A stretch of DNA of 31,779 nucleotides from Bacillota bacterium (GTDB lineage: Bacteria > Bacillota > Bacilli > ZCTH02-B2): the NCBI GenBank assembly GCA_017577895.1, contig PKQY01000019.1, forward strand, positions 1 to 31,779. The letters are read 5' to 3'. The notes under the pieces are model-generated. The model was not told the origin of the DNA. It saw nothing but the letters and a program-made list of their open reading frames with translations, and ran no database searches. The stretch's first letter is position 1. Each line of letters opens with the position of its first letter. Of this stretch, positions 23,071-31,572 are shown one piece after another. The position numbers were made by a program, and so were the translations under genes.

Positions 23071-25461
23071 ATGGCCAACGAAGAACGCGTGGTGACGTTG
23101 CAAGGAGAACCGACGCCGGAAGACATTCGCGACCGGGGGATTTATCGGGAACTGGGGTTGACCGACGACGAATACCGGCGGGTGTGCGAAAAACTGGGCC
23201 GCCTGCCCAATTACACGGAAACCGGCTTGTTCAGCGTCATGTGGTCGGAGCACTGCAGCTACAAACATACGAAACGGCTGCTGCGCCAGTTGCCTACCAG
23301 CGGGCCGCAGGTGCTCATGGGGCCGGGCGAAGGGGCCGGCGTGGTGGACATCGGCGACGGGCAAGCGGTCGTCTTTAAAATGGAAAGCCACAACCACCCG
23401 TCGGCTGTGGCGCCGTTCCACGGCGCGTCCACCGGCGTCGGCGGCATTGTGCGGGACATTTACTCCATCGGCGCCCGGCCCATCGCCCTCCTCAACTCGT
23501 TGCGCTTCGGCCGCTTGGATTCGCCCCACGTGCGCCACTTGTTCCGGGAAGTGGTGCGGGGCATCGCCGACTACGGCCAGCATCTGGAGGTGCCGACGGC
23601 CGGCGGAGAAGTGGCCTTTGCGCCGACGTATGAAGGCAACCCGCTGGTCAACGCCATGGCGGTCGGGATCGTGGCCCACGACCGGGTGCAGCGGGGCGTG
23701 GCGGAAGGCCTCGGCAACTTGGTCGTTTACGTCGGGCGGCCCACCGGCCGGGACGGCATCCACGGAGCGACGTTTGCATCGGAAGGGCTGGACGAGGCGA
23801 CAGAAGCGACGTACGTCGTGGGCGATCCGGCCTTCGGCAAGCGGCTGATGGAAGCGTGTCTGGAGATCGTCGAACAAAATTTGCTCATCGGCATCCAGGA
23901 CATGGGGGCCGCCGGGTTGACCTGCTCCAGCGCCGAAATGGCGGCCAAGGGCAACCACGGCATCGAACTGGACTTGGACGCGGTTCCCCAGGCCGAGAGC
24001 GGCATGACGCCGTACGAGATGATGTTGTCGGAAACGCAGGAGCGGATGTTGATCATCATCCGGCCGGACCACTGGGAGGCGGTGCAGGCCATCGGCCGGA
24101 AGTGGGACGTGCCGGTGACGGTCATCGGGCGGGTGACCGGCGACGGACTGCTCCGCCTCCGATTCCGGGGGCAGACGGTGGCGTGCGTGCCGGCGGCGGC
24201 ATTGGCCGACGGCCCCGAGTATGAGCCGCCGGCGGAAAAACCGGCCTGGGTGGCGGAATACGAGACGTGGGATGCCTTGACGACTGTCCGGCGGCTGTGG
24301 CGGCAAGTGCACGAAGCGCGGCTCGGGCGGGAGAAAGTGACGTTTGAGCAGGTGTTGAAAGACGTGTTGGCTTGGCCCAACGTGGCCAGCAAAGCGTGGG
24401 CGTACCGGCAGTTTGCCTCCGATGCCGATGCCCAACTGGCCGTCTTGCCCGGCGCCGACGCGGGCGTCGTGCGGCTTCCGGGGACGGAGAAACAGCTGGC
24501 CGTCACCGCCGACGGCAACGCCCATTTCGTGTATCTCCATCCGCGGCGGGGCGGCGCGGCAGCGGTGGCCGAAGCGGCCCGCAACTTGGTGTGCAGCGGT
24601 GCCCGGCCGCTGGCCTTGACCGACGGGCTCAACTACGGCAGCCCGGAAAAACCCCACATTTACTGGCAGCTGCGGGAGTCGCTGGCCGGGGTGGCCGAAG
24701 CGTGCCGGGTGCTCGAGACGCCGGTCATCAGCGGCAACGTCAGCCTGTACAACGAAACCCGCGGCGAAGCCATCTACCCGACGCCCATCATCGGCATGGT
24801 GGGGCTCATCGAAAAGCCGGAACACGTCACCGGCATCGCCTTCCGGCGGGAAGGGGACCGGCTGTTGCTCCTCGGCGAAACGCGGCCGGAAGTGGGCGGC
24901 AGCGCATACCAAGAACGGCTGACAGGTTCCATCGAAGGCCCGGCCCCGAATGTCGACTTGGCGGCGGAAAAACGATTGCAACAGTGCGTCCTGACGGCCA
25001 TCCAAAACGGCTGGGTGGCGTCGGCCCACGACTTGTCGGAAGGGGGGCTCGCGGCCGCCGTGTGCGAGTCGGCCATCGCCGGACAGCGGGGCGCCGTGGT
25101 GGAAATTCAGCCCGGCGAATGGGAAGGCCGTGACATCATCGAGACGTTGCAGGAAGAGACGGCCGAAGCGGCGGAACGGGAGGCGCTGGCGCAGTTGGAG
25201 GCGGAACTGTACTTTTTCAGCGAGTCGCCCTCCCGGGTGCTGATCAGCGCCGACGACGAAGGCTCGGCGGCCATCCGGCGGCTGGCGGAAGAAATGGGCG
25301 TGCCTTGTGTGGAAATCGGCCGGGTTGGTTCCGGCGGTCCTGACGCTTCGCTCGTCTTCCAGTTCGGCGAACGCATCATTGCCGTTCTGCCGCTGGCGGA
25401 GCTCCAACAAGTATGGCAAGAGGCGATTCCGCAGCGGATGCAGGAGGAGGCGGCCCAATGA
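23071..25461 (+). CDS. purL: Phosphoribosylformylglycinamidine synthase, small PurL subunit
   Basis: Converts FGAR to FGAM with ATP and ammonia delivered by PurQ in a PurL-PurQ-PurS complex. 796 residues, above the roughly 740 usual for small PurL; the extra length is spread over small insertions and there is no glutaminase domain, so it is not the large PurL of Proteobacteria. Signatures are FSVMWSEHCSYK, MESHNHPS (104-111), GMTPYEMMLSETQERM and SAHDLSEGG. ATG 23071 has GAGGGAGGAAC upstream; an in-frame ATG at 23002 would add 23 residues without a good ribosome site. Neither purS nor purQ is adjacent, although this form needs both. Confidence 0.96.
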   Translation: MANEERVVTLQGEPTPEDIRDRGIYRELGLTDDEYRRVCEKLGRLPNYTETGLFSVMWSEHCSYKHTKRLLRQLPTSGPQVLMGPGEGAGVVDIGDGQAVVFKMESHNHPSAVAPFHGASTGVGGIVRDIYSIGARPIALLNSLRFGRLDSPHVRHLFREVVRGIADYGQHLEVPTAGGEVAFAPTYEGNPLVNAMAVGIVAHDRVQRGVAEGLGNLVVYVGRPTGRDGIHGATFASEGLDEATEATYVVGDPAFGKRLMEACLEIVEQNLLIGIQDMGAAGLTCSSAEMAAKGNHGIELDLDAVPQAESGMTPYEMMLSETQERMLIIIRPDHWEAVQAIGRKWDVPVTVIGRVTGDGLLRLRFRGQTVACVPAAALADGPEYEPPAEKPAWVAEYETWDALTTVRRLWRQVHEARLGREKVTFEQVLKDVLAWPNVASKAWAYRQFASDADAQLAVLPGADAGVVRLPGTEKQLAVTADGNAHFVYLHPRRGGAAAVAEAARNLVCSGARPLALTDGLNYGSPEKPHIYWQLRESLAGVAEACRVLETPVISGNVSLYNETRGEAIYPTPIIGMVGLIEKPEHVTGIAFRREGDRLLLLGETRPEVGGSAYQERLTGSIEGPAPNVDLAAEKRLQQCVLTAIQNGWVASAHDLSEGGLAAAVCESAIAGQRGAVVEIQPGEWEGRDIIETLQEETAEAAEREALAQLEAELYFFSESPSRVLISADDEGSAAIRRLAEEMGVPCVEIGRVGSGGPDASLVFQFGERIIAVLPLAELQQVWQEAIPQRMQEEAAQ

Positions 25462-27362
25462 GGCCGCTCTCCGGTGTTCCGTCCGCCCGGATGGCGCCGT
25501 CCGGTGCGGGAAGCGGTCTGCCTGCGGAACTGGCCGAGAAACGGGTTGCGGGACGCGTGCCGCCGGTTCAATCACATGCGGTGGGAGAGGATGCGGACAT
25601 GGCAGCGGAAGAAAAGGCCAAAAGTCCGTTCGGCGCGGGTCCTGTCGAAGCCGGCGGCATCGGTTGTGCCGTTTCGGCGGCGGCCGCGGGGGACGTTGGC
25701 GCCGCGGCGCGGGCCGGTGTCGCTGCAGCGGATGTTGCTGAAGCGCATGCCTCTGTTGCGGGTGTCGCGATGGAGGCCGCCGGAGAAAGCTGGCACGAAG
25801 AATGCGGCGTCTTCGGCATCTGGGGCCATCCCGATGCGGCGCAAATCACGTATTACGGCCTCCACGCCCTGCAGCACCGGGGGCAAGAGAGCGCCGGCAT
25901 CGTCTGCTCCGACGGCCAGCGCTTCACGTTCCACCGGGGCATGGGGCTCGTGACCGACGTCTTTGACGCCGCCGTGTTGCGGCAGCTCCGGGGTGACCGG
26001 GCCATCGGCCACGTGCGTTACACCACCAACGGGGCGAGCGTCTTGCAAAACGCCCAGCCGCTGGTGTTCAATTACCGGAACGGCGAGCTGGCGGTGGCCA
26101 CCAACGGGGCGCTGGTCAATGCCGACTCCATCCGGCGGTATTTGGAACGGCAAGGCTCCATTTTCCAGACGACCAGCGACACCGAGACCATTGCCCATTT
26201 GATCGCCCGTTCCGCCTACGACGACGTGGCGGAAGCGGTCAAGGAAGCGCTGCAAATGTTGAAGGGCGCCTACGCCTTTTTGATCATGACCAATGACAAA
26301 CTGGTGGTGGCCTTGGACCCGAACGGCTTGCGGCCTTTGTCCATGGGCCGTCTGGGAGGGGCGTGGGTCTTCGCTTCCGAGACGTGTGCCTTTGACACGG
26401 TGGGGGCCACCTTTGTGCGGGATGTGGAGCCGGGCGAGCTCATCGTCCTGGACGAACAAGGCATCCACTGCCGGCGGTTCGCCAGCCCCGCCCGCAGGGC
26501 GCTGTGCACGTTTGAATACATTTACTTCGCCCGGCCCGACAGCGACATCGACGGCGTCAACGTCCACATGGCCCGCAAGCGGATGGGCAAGCGGCTGGCG
26601 GAAGAGGCGCCGGTGGAAGCCGACGTGGTGACCGGCGTGCCCGATTCCAGCATTTCGGCGGCCATCGGCTTTGCCGAAGCCAGCGGCATCCCGTACGAAA
26701 TGGGCCTGGTGAAAAACCGGTACGTCGGGCGGACGTTCATCCGGCCCAGTCAGGCGCTGCGGGAACAAGGCGTGAAAATGAAGTTGTCGGCGGTGCGGAA
26801 AGTGGTGGAAGGCAAGCGGGTCGTCATGATCGACGACTCCATCGTCCGGGGGACCACGAGCCGCCGCATCGTCCGCCTGTTGCGGGAGGCAGGGGCCAAA
26901 GAAGTGCACGTGCGCATCAGCTCCCCCATGGTGAAACACCCGTGTTTTTACGGCGTGGATACGACAAACCGGAAAGAACTGGTGGCCGCCGACAAAGACG
27001 TGGAAGCCATCCGGCAGCTGATCGGAGCTGACAGTTTAGCCTTTTTGAGCCTCGAAGGGATGCTGGAGGCCATCGGGCGGCCGGCCGCATCGCCGGCCGA
27101 CTGGCAGCGGGGGCACTGTCTTGCGTGCTTCACCGGCGACTATCCGACGGAAGTGTACGAGGAGATGGAGCCCCTCGCCTCGGCGGCCCGGCCCACCGGC
27201 GGGACAGCCGGTGAAGAGTTATCCGGTGACAGCGGAACCATCGGCGGCAGAACCGAGGGCGAGACCGCCGACGGGTCTCTACACCCAGCACCGACCGCCG
27301 GCGAGCCGGCGGGCAACGCCGTGGATGCCGTCGAGGAGCGTTCGATGGCGAAACATTCGTGA
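25458..27362 (+). CDS. purF: Amidophosphoribosyltransferase with long N- and C-terminal extensions
   Basis: First committed step of purine synthesis: PRPP plus glutamine to phosphoribosylamine. The core starts at EECGVFGIWGH; the cysteine is the glutaminase nucleophile, normally freed by cleavage of a short propeptide (11 residues in Bacillus). Here the ATG overlapping the purL stop (ATGA), with AGGAGGAGG 8 bases upstream, puts 115 mostly Ala/Gly residues before it. Internal starts at 25599 (GGGAGAGG upstream) and 25770 are possible; the last would give an 11-residue propeptide exactly but has no good ribosome site. The PRPP motif VVMIDDSIVRGTTS is at about 455-468. Cysteines in CTFEYIYF, HPCFYGVD and GHCLACF match the iron-sulfur ligands. 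About 60 low-complexity residues follow the core. Confidence 0.93.
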   Translation: MRPLSGVPSARMAPSGAGSGLPAELAEKRVAGRVPPVQSHAVGEDADMAAEEKAKSPFGAGPVEAGGIGCAVSAAAAGDVGAAARAGVAAADVAEAHASVAGVAMEAAGESWHEECGVFGIWGHPDAAQITYYGLHALQHRGQESAGIVCSDGQRFTFHRGMGLVTDVFDAAVLRQLRGDRAIGHVRYTTNGASVLQNAQPLVFNYRNGELAVATNGALVNADSIRRYLERQGSIFQTTSDTETIAHLIARSAYDDVAEAVKEALQMLKGAYAFLIMTNDKLVVALDPNGLRPLSMGRLGGAWVFASETCAFDTVGATFVRDVEPGELIVLDEQGIHCRRFASPARRALCTFEYIYFARPDSDIDGVNVHMARKRMGKRLAEEAPVEADVVTGVPDSSISAAIGFAEASGIPYEMGLVKNRYVGRTFIRPSQALREQGVKMKLSAVRKVVEGKRVVMIDDSIVRGTTSRRIVRLLREAGAKEVHVRISSPMVKHPCFYGVDTTNRKELVAADKDVEAIRQLIGADSLAFLSLEGMLEAIGRPAASPADWQRGHCLACFTGDYPTEVYEEMEPLASAARPTGGTAGEELSGDSGTIGGRTEGETADGSLHPAPTAGEPAGNAVDAVEERSMAKHS

Positions 27363-27462
27363 GCGCCATTCGGCGAAATGTGTCGCATTTCCTGGGAAAT
27401 CGGGACGAAGAAGCAGGGACGGATAGACCAAGGTTCCAGGGACAGATGGGAGGACGGTGGGG

Positions 27463-29292
27463 ATGGCTGAAGAGGTAAACCGCCGCCAGCGGGACGCTTA
27501 CAAGGAGGCCGGCGTGGACATCGCGGCCGGCAATGAAGCGGTGGAACGGATGAAACGGCACGTCCGGCGGACGTTCCGGCCGGAAGTGCTGGCGGGATTG
27601 GGGGGCTTCGGGGCGCTGTTCCGTCTCGATCTTACCCGTTACCGCCGGCCGGTTCTCGTGTCGGGCAGCGACGGCGTGGGCACGAAACTGATGCTGGCCC
27701 AGATGTTGGATCGGCACGGGACCGTCGGCATTGACGCGGTGGCCATGTGCGTCAACGACATTGTGGTGCAGGGAGCGGAACCGCTCTTTTTCCTCGATTA
27801 TCTCGCGCTGGGCAAAGTGGTGCCGGAAAAAGTGGAACAGATCGTGGCCGGCGTGGCGGAAGGCTGCGCCCAGGCCGGCTGCGCCCTCATCGGCGGCGAG
27901 ACGGCGGAAATGCCGGGCATGTACGGGCCCGACGAGTACGACATCGCCGGGTTTGCCGTCGGCGTGGTGGAAGAAGACCGGCTGGTGGACGGCCGCCGCA
28001 TTCGCCCCGGCGACCGGTTGATCGGCCTGGCCTCCAGCGGCCTGCACAGCAACGGCTACTCGCTGGTGCGCCGGCTGTTGCTGGAACGGGCCGGCTATGA
28101 CTTGCGCCAGCCGGTGGCGGAGTTGGGCGGCCGCGAATTGGGCGAGGTACTCCTGACACCGACGCGCATCTACGTCAAGACGGTCTTGCGCCTGCTGGAA
28201 CGGTTCGACATCAAGGGGATGGCCCACATCACCGGCGGCGGCTTTTTGGAAAACATCCCCCGCATGTTGCCGGACGGTCTGGGGGCTAGGGTGCAGCTGG
28301 GCCGTTGGCCGATTCCGCCGGTGTTTACGCTGCTCCAACGGATTGGCGAATTAACGCTGACCGAATGCTACCGGACGTTCAACATGGGCATCGGGCTTGT
28401 TTTGGCGGTGGCGCCGGAAGAGGCGGAGGCGGTGTTGGAGGCGGCCCGGAAGCTGGGCGAAGCGGCGTATGACATCGGAGAGGTCGTCCCCGGCCAAGGG
28501 GTGCAGCTGCTGGAGGCGGACAACGGCCGGGCGGCGGTGGCCGTGACGCATGATGCCGTCCAGGGAGGCATCCCCGAAGCGGCATCGGGCACGCCGTTGG
28601 CGGACGAAACGAAGGAGGCATCGCAGCCGGCGCGTCCGTCGGCTCCCGGCGGTGCGGCAGACGCACCGGCCCCATATGGACCGTCCGCACCGAAAGGGGT
28701 GCTGCAGCGCTTGGCCGTCTTTGCCTCCGGCAACGGCAGCAATTTCCAAGCGGTGGCCGAGGCCTGCCGGGACGGGGTGATTCCGGCCGAGGTCGCTTTG
28801 CTGGTGACCGACAAACCGGGCTGCAAAGCCGTGGAACGGGCCCGGCGGCTGGGCATTCCGGTGCTGGAACTCTCACCGCGGGACTTTCCCGACAAAGCGG
28901 CCTACGAACGGCGCATTCTCCAACAGCTGCAGGAAACCGGCGTTGACTGGATCATCCTGGCCGGCTACATGCGCCTCGTGGGGCCGACGTTGCTGGACGT
29001 CTATGAAGGGAAGATGATCAACTTGCATCCGTCGCTGTTGCCGGCCTTCCCGGGCAAGGACGCCATCGGCCAGGCGTGGCGCCACGGGGTGAAAGTGACG
29101 GGGGTGACGGTCCACTTTGTCGATGCCGGCATGGACACCGGGCCCATTTTCATGCAGGAAGCGGTGCCCATCCTGCCCCACGACACGCCAGAAACGCTGG
29201 AGGAACGGATTCATCAAGTGGAGCACCGGTTGCTGGTGGAAGCGGTCCGGCGGCTCGTCACCGAAGGCTCGCCTTTAGACGGTCACTCTTAA
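27463..29292 (+). CDS. purMN: Fused PurM-PurN: AIR synthetase and GAR transformylase
   Basis: One open frame of 609 residues carrying two enzymes. Residues 1 to about 355 are phosphoribosylformylglycinamidine cyclo-ligase (PurM: SGSDGVGTKL, IGGETAEMPGMY, HITGGGF). Residues about 415-609 are phosphoribosylglycinamide formyltransferase (PurN: FASGNGSNFQA, with catalytic N520 and H522 in NLHPSLLPAF and D558 in MDTGPIF). A Pro/Ala-rich linker of about 45 residues (368-412) joins them; no stop, frameshift or ribosome site is seen there, so it is a true fusion. Separate purM and purN are usual in bacteria; animal GART has the same M-N order after PurD. ATG 27463 is 8 bases from GGGAGGA. It follows purF by 100 bases. 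Confidence 0.95.
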   Translation: MAEEVNRRQRDAYKEAGVDIAAGNEAVERMKRHVRRTFRPEVLAGLGGFGALFRLDLTRYRRPVLVSGSDGVGTKLMLAQMLDRHGTVGIDAVAMCVNDIVVQGAEPLFFLDYLALGKVVPEKVEQIVAGVAEGCAQAGCALIGGETAEMPGMYGPDEYDIAGFAVGVVEEDRLVDGRRIRPGDRLIGLASSGLHSNGYSLVRRLLLERAGYDLRQPVAELGGRELGEVLLTPTRIYVKTVLRLLERFDIKGMAHITGGGFLENIPRMLPDGLGARVQLGRWPIPPVFTLLQRIGELTLTECYRTFNMGIGLVLAVAPEEAEAVLEAARKLGEAAYDIGEVVPGQGVQLLEADNGRAAVAVTHDAVQGGIPEAASGTPLADETKEASQPARPSAPGGAADAPAPYGPSAPKGVLQRLAVFASGNGSNFQAVAEACRDGVIPAEVALLVTDKPGCKAVERARRLGIPVLELSPRDFPDKAAYERRILQQLQETGVDWIILAGYMRLVGPTLLDVYEGKMINLHPSLLPAFPGKDAIGQAWRHGVKVTGVTVHFVDAGMDTGPIFMQEAVPILPHDTPETLEERIHQVEHRLLVEAVRRLVTEGSPLDGHS

Positions 29293-29309
29293 GCGGTATG
29301 CATGTTATA

Positions 29310-29337
29310 ACTAAATAGGCGTGACTAAATAGGCGTG
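29310..29337 (+). repeat. Tandem 14-bp direct repeat, two copies
   Basis: ACTAAATAGGCGTG occurs perfectly twice, at 29310-29323 and 29324-29337, just after the purMN stop codon. Confidence 0.9.
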
Positions 29338-29396
29338 CATGGAAATAGCCGGGCATGCTCAATCCCCGTGCCCTTCGGTATGGTTTTTGCCCATAG

Positions 29397-29471
29397 AGAG
29401 ACGTTATCCATTTCTTCATGGAGAGTTGTCATCCATTTTCTCATGCAGAGATGCCATCCATTTTCGCCGCC
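29397..29471 (+). repeat. Three degenerate tandem 25-bp units
   Basis: Units at 29397-29421, 29422-29446 and 29447-29471 all begin AGAG and share the core ATCCATTTYNTCAT (the third unit diverges at its end). Spacing is exactly 25 bases. There is no spacer between units, so this is a minisatellite-like array rather than CRISPR. Confidence 0.85.
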
Positions 29472-29662
29472 CGGTTTCGTGGCAAGCATTGTTGGGTACG
29501 GCCGCGGGCGGGCCGCGGTTCTCAGGACTTGCGGCTGATTTTTTGCGGGGATGGCCGTTGAACGGGGCGTGGTCCGACGCGGCAAGTTTCGTTTTGGCGG
29601 TTTTGGTTGCGTGTGAATCAAACGAAACGGGACAACAAACAGAAAGGGATGGAAGAAAGCCT

Positions 29663-31228
29663 ATGGCAGACGGCAAAAGACGGGCGCTCATCAGTGTCTC
29701 CGACAAAAACGGCATTGTGGACTTTGCCCGGGCGTTGGCGGATTTGGGCTACGAGATTTTGTCCACCGGCGGGACGCTGGATTTGTTGCGGAAACACGGC
29801 GTGCCGGCCATCAGCGTGGCGGAAGTGACCGGATTTCCGGAAATTTTGGACGGCCGGGTCAAGACCTTGCACCCGAACATTCACGGCGGCATTTTGGCCG
29901 TCCGGGACAACGCCGAACATCAAAGACAACTGGCGGCCCACGGCATTGCGCCCATTGACTTGGTGGCGGTCAACTTGTACCCGTTCAAGGCGACCATCGC
30001 CAAGCCGGACGTGACGTTCGAGGAAGCCATCGAGAACATCGACATCGGCGGGCCGTCCATGGTGCGGGCGGCAGCCAAAAACCACCGGGACGTGACGGTG
30101 GTGGTGGATGCCGCCGACTACGGCACGGTGCTGGAGGAACTGCGGCAAAGTGGAACTGTGAGCGAGGCGACGCGGCGGCGGCTGGCGGCCAAGGCGTTCC
30201 GGCACACGGCGGCGTACGACGCCCTCATCGCCGATTACTTGACGGAACAAGCGGGCGAAACGGAACCGGAGGCGCTGACGCTGACCTTTGAAAAAGTGCA
30301 GTCGCTGCGCTACGGCGAAAACCCGCATCAATCGGCTGCCTTCTACCGCTTGCCGCTGGCGGAGGGGCCCAGCGTAGCGACGGCCCGGCAGTTGCACGGA
30401 AAAGAGTTGTCGTACAACAATATCCAAGACGCCGATGCGGCGCTGGCCATCGTGCGGGAATTCGACGAGCCGGCGGTGGTGGCGGTGAAACATACGAACC
30501 CGTGCGGCGTCGGCATCGGTCCCGATCTGTACGCGGCGTGGGAAAAGGCGTATTCTGCCGATCCGGTGTCCATTTTCGGCGGCATCGTCGCCGTCAACCG
30601 GGTGGTGGACCAACGGACGGCGGAGGCCATGCACCAGTTGTTTTTGGAGATCATTTTGGCGCCGGGCTTTACTGACGAGGCGCTGGCCATTTTGAAACAG
30701 AAGAAGAACATCCGCCTGCTGGAATTGGGGGATTGGAGCGCCAAAGCTGCCAAGACTGCGCGGCCGGCGGAAGGACGGCAAGTCCGTTCCGTCCAGGGCG
30801 GGTTGCTCGTGCAAAGCGCCGACGTGCGCCGCATCACGGCCGACGATTTGCGGGTCGTGACGGAACGGGCGCCCAGCGAGGCGGAGTTGGAGCAGCTGTT
30901 GTTTGCCTGGAAAGTGGTGAAACACGTCAAATCGAACGCCATCGTGTTGGCCAAGGATTTTCAGACGGTCGGCGTCGGGGCCGGGCAGATGAACCGGGTC
31001 GGCGCGGCGCGGATCGCCATCGCCCAGGCCGGCGAGAAGGCGAAAGGGGCGGTATTGGCATCGGACGCCTTCTTCCCCATGCCCGACACGGTGGAAGCGG
31101 CCGCCGAAGCCGGCATTACAGCCATCATCCAGCCCGGCGGCTCGATTCGCGACGAGGATTCCATCCAGGCGGCCAACCGGCACGGCATCGCCATGGTCTT
31201 CACCGGCGTGCGGCATTTTAAACATTGA
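29663..31228 (+). CDS. purH: Bifunctional AICAR transformylase / IMP cyclohydrolase
   Basis: Final two steps to IMP: formylation of AICAR by 10-formyl-tetrahydrofolate, then ring closure. 521 residues, normal length. The N-terminal MGS-like cyclohydrolase domain (about 1-200) starts ALISVSDKNGIVDFA and has ILSTGGT and GRVKTLHPNIHGG. The transformylase domain has SLRYGENPHQ and VKHTNPCGVGIG, and ends at IQPGGSIRDED and MVFTGVRHFKH, the typical C-terminus. ATG 29663 is preceded by GGATGGAAGAAAG; the frame is open upstream, but the homology begins here. In Bacillus purD follows purH; no purD start is visible in the 550 bases left. Confidence 0.97.
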   Translation: MADGKRRALISVSDKNGIVDFARALADLGYEILSTGGTLDLLRKHGVPAISVAEVTGFPEILDGRVKTLHPNIHGGILAVRDNAEHQRQLAAHGIAPIDLVAVNLYPFKATIAKPDVTFEEAIENIDIGGPSMVRAAAKNHRDVTVVVDAADYGTVLEELRQSGTVSEATRRRLAAKAFRHTAAYDALIADYLTEQAGETEPEALTLTFEKVQSLRYGENPHQSAAFYRLPLAEGPSVATARQLHGKELSYNNIQDADAALAIVREFDEPAVVAVKHTNPCGVGIGPDLYAAWEKAYSADPVSIFGGIVAVNRVVDQRTAEAMHQLFLEIILAPGFTDEALAILKQKKNIRLLELGDWSAKAAKTARPAEGRQVRSVQGGLLVQSADVRRITADDLRVVTERAPSEAELEQLLFAWKVVKHVKSNAIVLAKDFQTVGVGAGQMNRVGAARIAIAQAGEKAKGAVLASDAFFPMPDTVEAAAEAGITAIIQPGGSIRDEDSIQAANRHGIAMVFTGVRHFKH

Positions 31229-31410
31229 AGGCATGCGATACATGTTAGCCCTGCGGCGGCCGGTGCCAAGGGTATGTGAGATTCGTCGGAGATGGACCCG
31301 GGAGCTTGAGCTGCGAAATGAGAAGCGGGCGAACAATGGAGAGCCCGGACACGGGAGTGCCGCGCCGGTTCGGGCGCACGGGCGGCAGCGTGAGGCTTGG
31401 GCAGCATGCA

Positions 31411-31442
31411 TTTGTGAGACGCATCGTTTGTGACACGCATCG
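31411..31442 (+). repeat. Tandem 16-bp direct repeat, two copies
   Basis: TTTGTGAGACGCATCG (31411-31426) and TTTGTGACACGCATCG (31427-31442) differ at one base. Confidence 0.88.
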
Positions 31443-31497
31443 TTCGGCCATGTCGATAGGGCGTGCCAGCGGCGTGCCGTTTTCCGGTCGGCTTGCC

Positions 31498-31572
31498 CCC
31501 TCTCTTTCGGTCTAGATTTGTGAAAATTGGGCAAAAATGGTGAACAACGCGAGTTTGAGACCGAAGAGAGGG
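31498..31572. repeat. 75-bp element bounded by 15-16-bp inverted repeats
   Basis: CCCTCTCTTTCGGTCT (31498-31513) and AGACCGAAGAGAGGG (31558-31572) are complementary except for one extra T. They enclose an AT-richer 44-base interior. No T-run follows, so it is not a simple terminator. It could be a structured RNA, a protein-binding element or a small mobile-element remnant. Confidence 0.7.

Larger units (their letters stand above)
29293..29662. other. 370-bp spacer between purMN and purH with short tandem repeats
   Basis: No gene supported. The frame of purH stays open upstream to 29339, but no ribosome site or conserved sequence is present there. The spacer is more AT-rich than its surroundings in the first half and contains a 14-bp tandem duplication, three 25-bp units, and a GC-rich hairpin formed by two CCGCGG copies (29502-29507 and 29513-29518). 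No clear promoter or terminator was found. Confidence 0.6.

Noticed and set aside
22078..25575. An 1165-codon open frame on the minus strand opposite purC and purL
   Set aside because: It is the shadow of strongly GC3-biased real genes; the product is His/Arg/Pro-rich with no recognisable domain, and the plus-strand genes are certain.
29397..29471. CRISPR-like array
   Set aside because: Only three units, degenerate, with no unique spacers and no cas genes.
29339..29662. In-frame N-terminal extension of purH (108 codons)
   Set aside because: No ribosome site at 29339, repeats in the sequence, and PurH homology begins exactly at the ATG at 29663.
31513..31557. Cyclic di-GMP-I riboswitch (GGGCAAA seen)
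   Set aside because: Only the short GGGCAAA string matches; the tetraloop-receptor and GACGCAAAGCC parts are absent.
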